Shown piece by piece: positions 7,085 through 11,905 of a stretch of DNA of 11,905 nucleotides. Each line of letters begins with the position of its first letter. The first letter of the stretch is position 1. The stretch covers positions 1 through 11,905 of the forward strand of contig VBLR01000073.1 in NCBI GenBank assembly GCA_005878665.1. Reading direction: 5' to 3'. A program made the translations under genes and the position numbers. Below the pieces are notes generated by a model. The model was given only the letters and a program-made list of their open reading frames with translations, did no database searches and had not been told where the DNA came from. Origin of the DNA: Methanobacteriota archaeon. GTDB lineage: Archaea; Thermoplasmatota; Thermoplasmata; RBG-16-68-12.

Positions 7085-7591
7085 ATGCAAACCCGTTTCC
7101 AGGGGCGCGTGTGGACATTCGGCGACGACATCTCGACGGATCACATCATCGCAGGCAAGTACCTGGGGACCACGGATCCGAAGGTGTTCGCAGATCACGC
7201 TTTCGAAGCCGTCGACCCAACGTGGGCGAAGAACGTCCGCCCCGGCGACCTGATCGTCGCGGGAACCAACTTCGGCTGCGGCTCGAGCCGAGAGCAGGCC
7301 CCGGTCGCCCTGAAGACCCTCGGCATCTCCGCGATCCTCGCGACCTCGTTCGCGCGAATCTTCTTCCGGAACGCCATCAACCTCGGATTTCCGGTAATCG
7401 AATGCGCCGGCTTGCGCGACCTTGTGAAGTCGGGCGACGAGATCGATCTCGACCTGGCGGGCGGTGAGGTCCGCGTCCCGTCCGGCGTGATGCTAAAATT
7501 CACACCGCTCCCGCCGAACGTCCTTGAGATTCTTGAGGCGGGCGGCCTCGTGCCCAAGCTCAAGAAAGAGCTCGCTTCCCGGGCGAGGTAG
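7085..7591 (+). CDS. leuD: 3-isopropylmalate dehydratase / homoaconitase family, small subunit
   Basis: The protein (168 residues) is the swivelling domain subunit that closes over the iron-sulfur subunit and determines substrate choice. Family signatures are GDDISTDHI (13-21), the loop GKYLGTTDP (24-32), GTNFGCGSSREQAP (60-73), SFARIFFRNAINLGFP (88-103) and the C-terminal ILEAGGLVPKLKK (149-161). Its length equals that of archaeal HacB/LeuD proteins. The loop that separates known enzymes reads YLGT. From published work on methanogen enzymes I recall YLRT in homoaconitase (MJ1271) and YLV(Y/M/V) in isopropylmalate isomerase, so this one is intermediate. The ATG at 7085 is 5 nt after the large-subunit stop, with a weak SD-like GGAAGG at 7069-7074, fitting an internal operon gene. 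It is co-transcribed with the gene at 5823. Confidence 0.93.
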   Translation: MQTRFQGRVWTFGDDISTDHIIAGKYLGTTDPKVFADHAFEAVDPTWAKNVRPGDLIVAGTNFGCGSSREQAPVALKTLGISAILATSFARIFFRNAINLGFPVIECAGLRDLVKSGDEIDLDLAGGEVRVPSGVMLKFTPLPPNVLEILEAGGLVPKLKKELASRAR

Positions 7592-7631
7592 CCACGAGAA
7601 CACAGTGAAGAACGCAGTGGACATAGAATCC

Positions 7632-7638
7632 TAATATT
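7632..7638 (+). promoter_or_regulatory. Predicted TATA box of the membrane-protein gene
   Basis: TAATATT is centred 25 nt before the ATG at 7660 and only 16 nt before the GTG at 7651. It therefore supports the ATG as start of a leaderless mRNA. It lies in the 68-nt gap after the small-subunit gene and suggests an independent transcript. Confidence 0.5.
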
Positions 7639-7659
7639 CCCGACGCCATTGTGTCGGCG

Positions 7660-8214
7660 ATGAAGATTTCCCGCTGGCTGCCGTTAATCGCAGTCGCGCT
7701 GGCTTTCCTTATCGCCCTAGGCTACGTCGTGGCAAACCCGTTGCCCGCGAATGGGTACGGGCGCCCAATCTACGATGTCCGGACAACGCTTGCGATCGCA
7801 GCGGGTTCGAGCCGGACGATCCTGATGGCGGAAGGATCCGTCGTCCCGAGCCGCTCGTTGATCCTGGTCGTCGCGGGCGTGATGAACCGGCAGCCGGGGT
7901 CCGATCTTTCCGAGACCGCGTACTTCCGACTGACGCACGCCGGTGCGACGATTGCGCAGGGGGATGTCAGCCCGTTCTCCGAGTCGTTCGAGACGCGGGT
8001 CGAATCCGGGGGCGCAGACAACCCGGCGCTGTTCATCCGCAATGACCACGCGTTCGATCTTACGATCGACTACCGCGCCTTCGTTACGCGTCCGCCCTCG
8101 ACCCTCGAGCACTTCGCCCCGTACCTCGCGGTCCTGGTCCCCCTTCTTGCGGTGGCGATCCTATGGGCCGCCCTCTACCACCCGAGCGGCCGCCGTTCCG
8201 GTCAGCCGATCTGA
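7660..8214 (+). CDS. Unrecognised membrane-anchored protein, one helix at each end
   Basis: I do not recognise this family. The 184-residue product starts with MKISRW and a hydrophobic helix (about residues 7-27: LPLIAVALAFLIALGYVVA). It has a roughly 120-residue polar domain and a second hydrophobic helix (about 148-168: APYLAVLVPLLAVAILWAAL), then ends in a short basic tail (YHPSGRRSGQPI). Positive charges at both ends predict both termini in the cytoplasm and the central domain outside. The domain is rich in Ser, Thr, Arg and alternating hydrophobics, suggesting a beta-sandwich; it has no Cys. The start is ATG 7660 rather than GTG 7651 because of the TATA-box spacing. It sits between the dehydratase operon and the dehydrogenase gene on the same strand, but its own promoter suggests a separate role. 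It could be a lineage-specific surface protein. Confidence 0.78.
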   Translation: MKISRWLPLIAVALAFLIALGYVVANPLPANGYGRPIYDVRTTLAIAAGSSRTILMAEGSVVPSRSLILVVAGVMNRQPGSDLSETAYFRLTHAGATIAQGDVSPFSESFETRVESGGADNPALFIRNDHAFDLTIDYRAFVTRPPSTLEHFAPYLAVLVPLLAVAILWAALYHPSGRRSGQPI

Positions 8215-8232
8215 TCGAGGCCTCGCAGGAGG

Positions 8233-8243
8233 GAAACGTTAAG
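8233..8243 (+). promoter_or_regulatory. Predicted BRE/TATA promoter of the dehydrogenase gene
   Basis: GAAACGTTAAG has a purine-rich BRE-like half followed by GTTAAG, whose centre is about 28 nt before the ATG at 8269. It resembles GAAACGATTATC upstream of the hydratase at 2102. No SD is seen, so a leaderless mRNA is likely, independent of the gene ending at 8214. Confidence 0.45.
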
Positions 8244-8268
8244 CCCCGCCCTCCGCATCGCCGCCGCG

Positions 8269-9396
8269 ATGGCCCACAAAATCGTTCTCCTCGCGGGGGA
8301 CGGCGTTGGACCAGAAGTGATGCGCGAGGCCGTGAAAGTCCTGGACGCCGTGGAATCGGCGTACGGCGTCTCGTTCGACCTCGTCCCCTTTCCGTGCGGC
8401 GGTCAACACTACCTCGATACAGGAGAGGAGTGGCCCGACGGTGCGTTCGAGTCATGCAAAGCCGCGGACGCGATTCTCCTCGGGGCGGTTGGGCTTCCCG
8501 AGGCGGTACTCCCGAACGGCGATATCGCCGGAGTCGGCGTGGTCTTTGGATTGCGTTTCGGTTTGGACCTCTATGCGAACGTCCGCCCGACGAAACTCTA
8601 TCCGAACGTTCGACACAAGATTCACGACGGGTTCAAGTTGGTGTGGGAGCCCGGAAAGGTGGATTTCGTCATCGTTCGGGAGAACACGGAGGGACTGTAC
8701 ACGCCGACCCGCGGCTTCCTCGACCGGGGTGGGGTGAAGGAACTTGCCGTGGACAGCCGTGTCATCACGCGGAAGGGAGCCGAGCGGGTGATCCGATTCG
8801 CCTTCGAAATATCGAAACAGCGGAAGGGCGCGCCGGCGGATCTGAAGCACCGAGTGACGTGCGTGGACAAGTCGAACGTCACCGCCGGATGCAAACTCTT
8901 CCGGCAAGTTTACGAAGAGGTGGCGGCGCGGTACCCGACGATCCAGAGGGACTACGCGTACATCGACGCGTTCCAGCAGTGGCTCATTCGCTCTCCCGAG
9001 GTGTACGATGTTGCGGTCACGTCGAACCTGTTCGGCGACATTGCGACGGATCTCGCAGCGGTCCTCCAAGGTGGGATGGGCATGGCCGCGGGCGGGAACA
9101 TTGGCGATCAGCATGGGATGTTCGAGCCGATCCACGGCAGCGCGCCGAAGCATGCGGGAAAGGACGAGGTCAACCCGACCGCGATGATCCTCGCGGTCCA
9201 GATGATGCTCGATTGGCTCGGCCGGAAAAAAGGAGATGAGGCATTGGGGGAGGCCGCGACCGCGATTGAACAAGCGGTCGAGACGACCGTAAAGAAAGGC
9301 ACGGTCCTCACGTACGATCTCGGCGGCTCCGCGAAATGCAGCGAGGTCGGAACTGCGATTGCGTCCGCCGTGGCTCGACCGCGGAAGAAGTCATGA
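8269..9396 (+). CDS. Isocitrate/isopropylmalate dehydrogenase family protein (beta-decarboxylating)
   Basis: The 375-residue enzyme oxidises a 2-hydroxyacid of the 3-isopropylmalate/isocitrate/homoisocitrate type and releases CO2, using NAD(P)+. Visible signatures: GDGVGPEV (10-17), LRFGLDLYANVRP (95-107; Arg96 and Arg106 bind the malate part), VIVRENTEGLY (134-144; Arg138, Tyr144), CVDKSNV (198-204; Lys201), metal ligands Asp233, Asp257 and Asp261, then GGNIGD and EPIHGSAP. In the coenzyme loop the residues after SAP are Lys294-His295 with Val301. This aligns with Lys344-Tyr345-Val351 of NADP-specific E. coli isocitrate dehydrogenase rather than the Asp of NAD-dependent isopropylmalate dehydrogenases, so NADP+ preference is inferred. 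The substrate loop GVVFGLR (90-96) is hydrophobic, as in isopropylmalate enzymes, and lacks the Ser/Asn of isocitrate dehydrogenases; I read this only as weak evidence. It is probably the third step of the module begun by the synthase and dehydratase. The ATG at 8269 is supported by a promoter box 28 nt upstream. Confidence 0.92.
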   Translation: MAHKIVLLAGDGVGPEVMREAVKVLDAVESAYGVSFDLVPFPCGGQHYLDTGEEWPDGAFESCKAADAILLGAVGLPEAVLPNGDIAGVGVVFGLRFGLDLYANVRPTKLYPNVRHKIHDGFKLVWEPGKVDFVIVRENTEGLYTPTRGFLDRGGVKELAVDSRVITRKGAERVIRFAFEISKQRKGAPADLKHRVTCVDKSNVTAGCKLFRQVYEEVAARYPTIQRDYAYIDAFQQWLIRSPEVYDVAVTSNLFGDIATDLAAVLQGGMGMAAGGNIGDQHGMFEPIHGSAPKHAGKDEVNPTAMILAVQMMLDWLGRKKGDEALGEAATAIEQAVETTVKKGTVLTYDLGGSAKCSEVGTAIASAVARPRKKS

Positions 9397-9474
9397 CGTG
9401 CTCGACACTCTGCACGCTATCTGATGTGAAGCCGGTCGCTCCGCGATCGCTATCTCGGATCGAACACGGGCGGC
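9397..9474. other. 78-nt convergent gap between the dehydrogenase and ABC permease genes
   Basis: Both flanking genes end here. I find no T-tract on either strand that would make a clear archaeal terminator, and no convincing hairpin. The region holds no start-and-stop-bounded gene that I can support. Confidence 0.6.
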
Positions 9475-10239
9475 TCAGCTTTCTCGCCACTGATACAGCC
9501 ACCAAGCGAGGCCGAGGCCCACTGCCGTCGAGAGGACCAGCAAGCCCGCGTCCAACGCGAGACTGGCGTTTGTGGCCGGTTCCAGTCCGAGCACGCCTTG
9601 GACCAGGAGGGCCGCATAGGTTGCCGGTAGAAGCTGAGCGAGTTCTCGCCACACCGGTGGGAGTCGGGAGAGCGGATAGTACAGCGGTGAAAGAATGCCG
9701 AGGAGAGTGAAGATCAGGTTCCCCACGGGCCACACCTCTCGTTGGCTCCGCAGCCGGCTCGACACCGCGATCCCGATGGCGGAGTACAGGACCCAGATGG
9801 TCAGGATGCATGCGACGATTACGAGCCATGCGATGACGGTCACCGACGTGACCGTGGCGAGGATGATTCCGAGGACCACGAGGGCGGGTAGCGCCGGGAT
9901 GATGTTCGAGAATGCGACGCCGAACAGGTACCGCACTTTGTCGTGCGGGGACGCCACGAAGATGTCCTGGAGGCGCAGTTCGATCCGGAAGACCGCGGAG
10001 TCGGACAAGCACCAGCTTCCGATGTTCTGCGTCGAGAATATCATGGCGCCGGCCACCTGGAGAGGGAAGTACGAAGGGTCCGAGATTAGGTGCAAGAAGT
10101 AGAGGAAGAAGAACGGTTGCAGCAGGGGGACGATCGCGGCGGCGGGGCTCCGCCAAATCCACCGCCATCCGATGAGGCCCCACGCCGCGAGCACGCGTCC
10201 TTTCTGCGGTTGCGCCGCCAAGTTGACTTCGACGGCCAT
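9475..10239 (-). CDS. ABC-2 type exporter permease (second of two)
   Basis: This membrane protein of 254 residues has six predicted helices, with amphipathic flanks typical of ABC-2 permeases. It has a polar N-terminal stretch, helices near 32-53 and 62-80, a cytoplasmic loop with DIFVASPHDKVRY (92-104), two helices near 106-160, helix 5 near 169-190 ending in SPLYYPL, a short outside stretch (SRLPPVWREL), and a final helix near 228-250. It forms the channel with the permease at 10242 and is powered by the ATPase at 10993. The ATG at 10239 lies 2 nt after the upstream gene's stop and has a GGGAG SD-like sequence with an 8-nt spacer. The same frame is open further upstream to 10971, but that part is the other permease read out of frame. 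The substrate is unknown. Confidence 0.88.
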   Translation of the reverse strand: MAVEVNLAAQPQKGRVLAAWGLIGWRWIWRSPAAAIVPLLQPFFFLYFLHLISDPSYFPLQVAGAMIFSTQNIGSWCLSDSAVFRIELRLQDIFVASPHDKVRYLFGVAFSNIIPALPALVVLGIILATVTSVTVIAWLVIVACILTIWVLYSAIGIAVSSRLRSQREVWPVGNLIFTLLGILSPLYYPLSRLPPVWRELAQLLPATYAALLVQGVLGLEPATNASLALDAGLLVLSTAVGLGLAWWLYQWRES

Positions 10240-10241
10240 GG

Positions 10242-10988
10242 TCAACGCTCCCGGGCCATCCTCCGGGCCCAATAGATTCCGAAGACGAACATGGCGACGG
10301 ATTCCACCGCGAGAGCCGCCGCCGCGAGGATCGCCTCGTTTCCGCTGATCGTCTCGAGACCGGCCGCACTGTTGACGAGCACCGCGGCGCCGCTGGTCGG
10401 GAGGAGCAGGACGACGGACCGCCACTCGGTCGGGATGAACCGGATCGGATAGAATACGGGCGGCACGATGCCGAAGAGATTCGTCAGGAGAGCCGAGTAC
10501 GGCCAGATCGTCTTCATGTCCTTGAAGAGCGTCGACACCACGTAGCCGATGGTCGATGACACGGACCACACCGCCAGGAGGCAGGCCGCCAGGACTAGCC
10601 ACGCGGCGACGGACAGCGGATGAAGGATCTCCAGGATGGCGAGGACGAACAGGCTCGGGGGCAGGTACGCGACGAGCATCCCTCCCGCGATGCCGACGAA
10701 GTACGCCTCGGGGGAGAGCGGGCTCGCGTGGTAGAGCTCGTTCAACTTGTGGTCGATCCGGATGTACGCGGCCTCGTTCAGGACGCGCTGTCCGATCAGG
10801 AACATCGAGTAGACCAGCGAACCGATGAGCGTCACCGCAATCAGGTCCGGCGCGAGGACCGCCACGAAGATCAGCAGAGCGCCCGGCGTCAGCGTGCCCG
10901 TGACGATCGCGAGCCACTCGTGGAATTGGACCCGGATCTCCGTCGCCAAGAAGACGCCGGTGCCGCCCCATCGGAGTCCGAACGCCAT
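10242..10988 (-). CDS. ABC-2 type exporter permease (first of two)
   Basis: The 248-residue product has six predicted membrane helices and the ABC-2 layout. A long first region with an amphipathic lead (LATEIRVQFHEW, 14-25) is followed by helices near 28-50 and 52-70 and the cytoplasmic KLNELYHASPLSPEAY loop (81-96). Then come two helices (97-122, 126-155), a helix ending PPVFYP (176-181), an exposed IRFIPTEWR segment and a last helix (217-240) before the basic tail ARRMARER. It is a paralogue of the permease at 9475: residues 161-212 align without gaps to residues 169-220 there, with about 22 of 52 identical by eye. The ATG at 10988 has a good SD (GGAGTGA) overlapping the ATPase stop; an ATG at 11003 would add five residues and overlap the ATPase by 11 nt. 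No exported substrate can be assigned. Confidence 0.88.
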   Translation of the reverse strand: MAFGLRWGGTGVFLATEIRVQFHEWLAIVTGTLTPGALLIFVAVLAPDLIAVTLIGSLVYSMFLIGQRVLNEAAYIRIDHKLNELYHASPLSPEAYFVGIAGGMLVAYLPPSLFVLAILEILHPLSVAAWLVLAACLLAVWSVSSTIGYVVSTLFKDMKTIWPYSALLTNLFGIVPPVFYPIRFIPTEWRSVVLLLPTSGAAVLVNSAAGLETISGNEAILAAAALAVESVAMFVFGIYWARRMARER

Positions 10989-10992
10989 AGGC

Positions 10993-10999
10993 TCACTCC
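10993..10999 (-). promoter_or_regulatory. Shine-Dalgarno sequence for the first permease gene
   Basis: The minus strand reads GGAGTGA, ending 4 nt before the ATG at 10988. Its TGA is also the stop codon of the ATPase gene. It fits the GGAGGTGA consensus of archaeal 16S rRNA pairing, decides the 10988 start over 11003, and contrasts with the leaderless starts elsewhere in the window. Confidence 0.6.
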
Positions 11000-11905
11000 G
11001 CATCGATCGAGCGACCGACGATCGTGAGGAACGCCTCCTCGAGGCTCACCGGCCCCACGGTGGCGGACAGGTGCTCCCGCAGCGCCACATCCATGATTTC
11101 GTGGACCCGCCCGGGCTCCGTGATCACGTGCAACGAATTCCCTTCCTCGACGCTCTGGCCGAACGAAGCGAACCGCTCCCGATGGTTCCCGCCGTTCTCG
11201 ATCGAGACCCGCAACGTGCCGCCAATCTGCCGTTTCGCCCCTTCCGCGGTCCCTTCGAAGAGGATGCGGCCTTCCTCGACGATGAACAACCGCTCCGAGA
11301 GCGCCTCGGCCTCGTCGAGGTAGTGTGTCGTCAAGAGGACTGTGCAGCCCCTCCGCGTCAGGTCCCGCAGGACATCCCACACGGCGCGGCGCGCGAACGG
11401 GTCGAGCCCGATCGTCGGCTCGTCCAAGAAGAGAAGCGGTGCCTCCGTCGCCAAGACCGTGGCCACCATCGCCCGCTGCTTCTGTCCACCCGACAGGGTC
11501 ACGGACAAGCGATCCGCGACGTCCTCGAGTCCCATTTTCTCCAACGCACCTTCCGTTCGCGCCTTCGCATCTTCGCGGGGGAGGCCACGCGCTCGGAGGT
11601 AGCAGTACACCTGCTCCCGCGGTGTCAGGTGGAAGAACGGTTTCCCCTCCTGGGGTACGACGGCGATCAGGGGCCGGACGGATTCTGGGGCGGTCACAAC
11701 GTCGTGGCCGAACACTTCGATTTGTCCCGACGTTGGGAAGAGGAGGGTCGAGGCGATCCGAAGGAACGTCGTCTTCCCCGCACCGTTCCGGCCCAGGAGG
11801 GCGATTCGTTCGCCCCGTCGAAGAGCGAGGGATACGCCTCGCAGCGCCTCGACGTCGGGCGAGCCCCGACCGTGGTACACCTTCCGCACGTCGACCGCGC
11901 GGAGC
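10993..11905 (-). CDS. ABC transporter ATP-binding protein (DrrA/CcmA-type), N-terminus cut by window edge
   Basis: The ATPase subunit of the exporter; the gene starts beyond 11905. The last visible codons read LRAVDVRKVYHG, the usual beginning of such subunits, so only a few N-terminal residues are missing. Counting from the GTG codon at 11889 as 1, all nucleotide-binding motifs are present: Walker A GRNGAGKT (33-40), Q-loop VVPQEG (Gln80), signature LSGGQKQRA (132-140), Walker B LLFLDEPTIGLDP (152-164) and the switch His189 in TTHYLDEAE. The C-terminal extension (about 205-298) ends with SLEEAFLTIVG, as in DrrA/multidrug or polysaccharide exporter ATPases. It is followed by two different permeases in one operon. 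It should energise export by a heterodimeric permease pair. Which compound (drug, lipid or polymer) is not known. Confidence 0.92.
   Translation of the reverse strand, partial: LRAVDVRKVYHGRGSPDVEALRGVSLALRRGERIALLGRNGAGKTTFLRIASTLLFPTSGQIEVFGHDVVTAPESVRPLIAVVPQEGKPFFHLTPREQVYCYLRARGLPREDAKARTEGALEKMGLEDVADRLSVTLSGGQKQRAMVATVLATEAPLLFLDEPTIGLDPFARRAVWDVLRDLTRRGCTVLLTTHYLDEAEALSERLFIVEEGRILFEGTAEGAKRQIGGTLRVSIENGGNHRERFASFGQSVEEGNSLHVITEPGRVHEIMDVALREHLSATVGPVSLEEAFLTIVGRSIDAE

Noticed and set aside
7592..7659. Short repeated CAGTG and a CGAC/GTCG inverted pair after the small-subunit gene
   Set aside because: The arms are four to five bases and the T-tract of a terminator is missing; chance is the simpler explanation.
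10240..10971. Possible N-terminal extension of the second permease (frame open to 10971)
   Set aside because: This stretch is the first permease read in another frame and is Arg/Gly/Pro-rich. The real start at 10239 is followed by normal permease sequence and preceded by GGGAG.
1..11905. Search for CRISPR repeats, tRNA/rRNA, transposases, integrases, toxin-antitoxin or defence genes
   Set aside because: None was found. All long intervals are filled by metabolic or transport genes, and no gap without a gene exceeds 100 nt.

Overview
The window looks like a GC-rich archaeal chromosome segment, most likely a mesophilic or moderately thermophilic member of the Thermoplasmatota. This is inferred from three things. 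Most genes at the head of a transcript have a short AT-rich TATA-like box about 25-29 nt before the start codon and no Shine-Dalgarno sequence, which is the archaeal leaderless layout. Genes inside operons do have SD-like sequences. The protein set (AksA/HacA/HacB-like 2-oxoacid enzymes without regulatory domains) also fits archaea. I saw no tRNA, rRNA, CRISPR, insertion sequence or phage gene.

Layout from left to right. (1) 2-289 (+) is the C-terminal end of a winged-helix (HTH_42/AlkZ-like) protein. (2) 296-2011 (-) is a long-chain acyl-CoA synthetase, divergent from 2102-2866 (+), an enoyl-CoA hydratase. Together they form a small acyl-CoA activation/hydration pair. (3) 2891-3424 (-) is an unrecognised small protein with one CxxC, divergent from 3482-4768 (+), a homocitrate/isopropylmalate synthase-family enzyme. 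(4) 4775-5731 (-) is a DMT/EamA transporter, divergent from 5823-7079 and 7085-7591 (+), the two subunits of an isopropylmalate dehydratase/homoaconitase. (5) 7660-8214 (+) is an unrecognised protein with one membrane helix at each end. (6) 8269-9396 (+) is an isopropylmalate/isocitrate-type decarboxylating dehydrogenase. (7) On the minus strand from the right edge runs an ABC exporter operon: ATPase (10993 to beyond 11905), permease 1 (10242-10988) and permease 2 (9475-10239).

The most coherent story is a complete 2-oxoacid chain-elongation module: acetyl-CoA condensation (3482-4768), two-subunit isomerase (5823-7591) and oxidative decarboxylation (8269-9396). All four genes are on the plus strand but are interrupted by a transporter and a membrane protein. 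The chemistry is the same for leucine synthesis, for the alpha-aminoadipate route to lysine, and for longer 2-oxoacids, and the sequence alone does not settle which applies. The small-subunit specificity loop reads YLGT (closer to the YLRT of homoaconitases), while the dehydrogenase carries NADP-type residues. I see no clearly new defence or mobile system. The most novel pieces are the two unrecognised proteins and the unresolved substrate of the elongation module.
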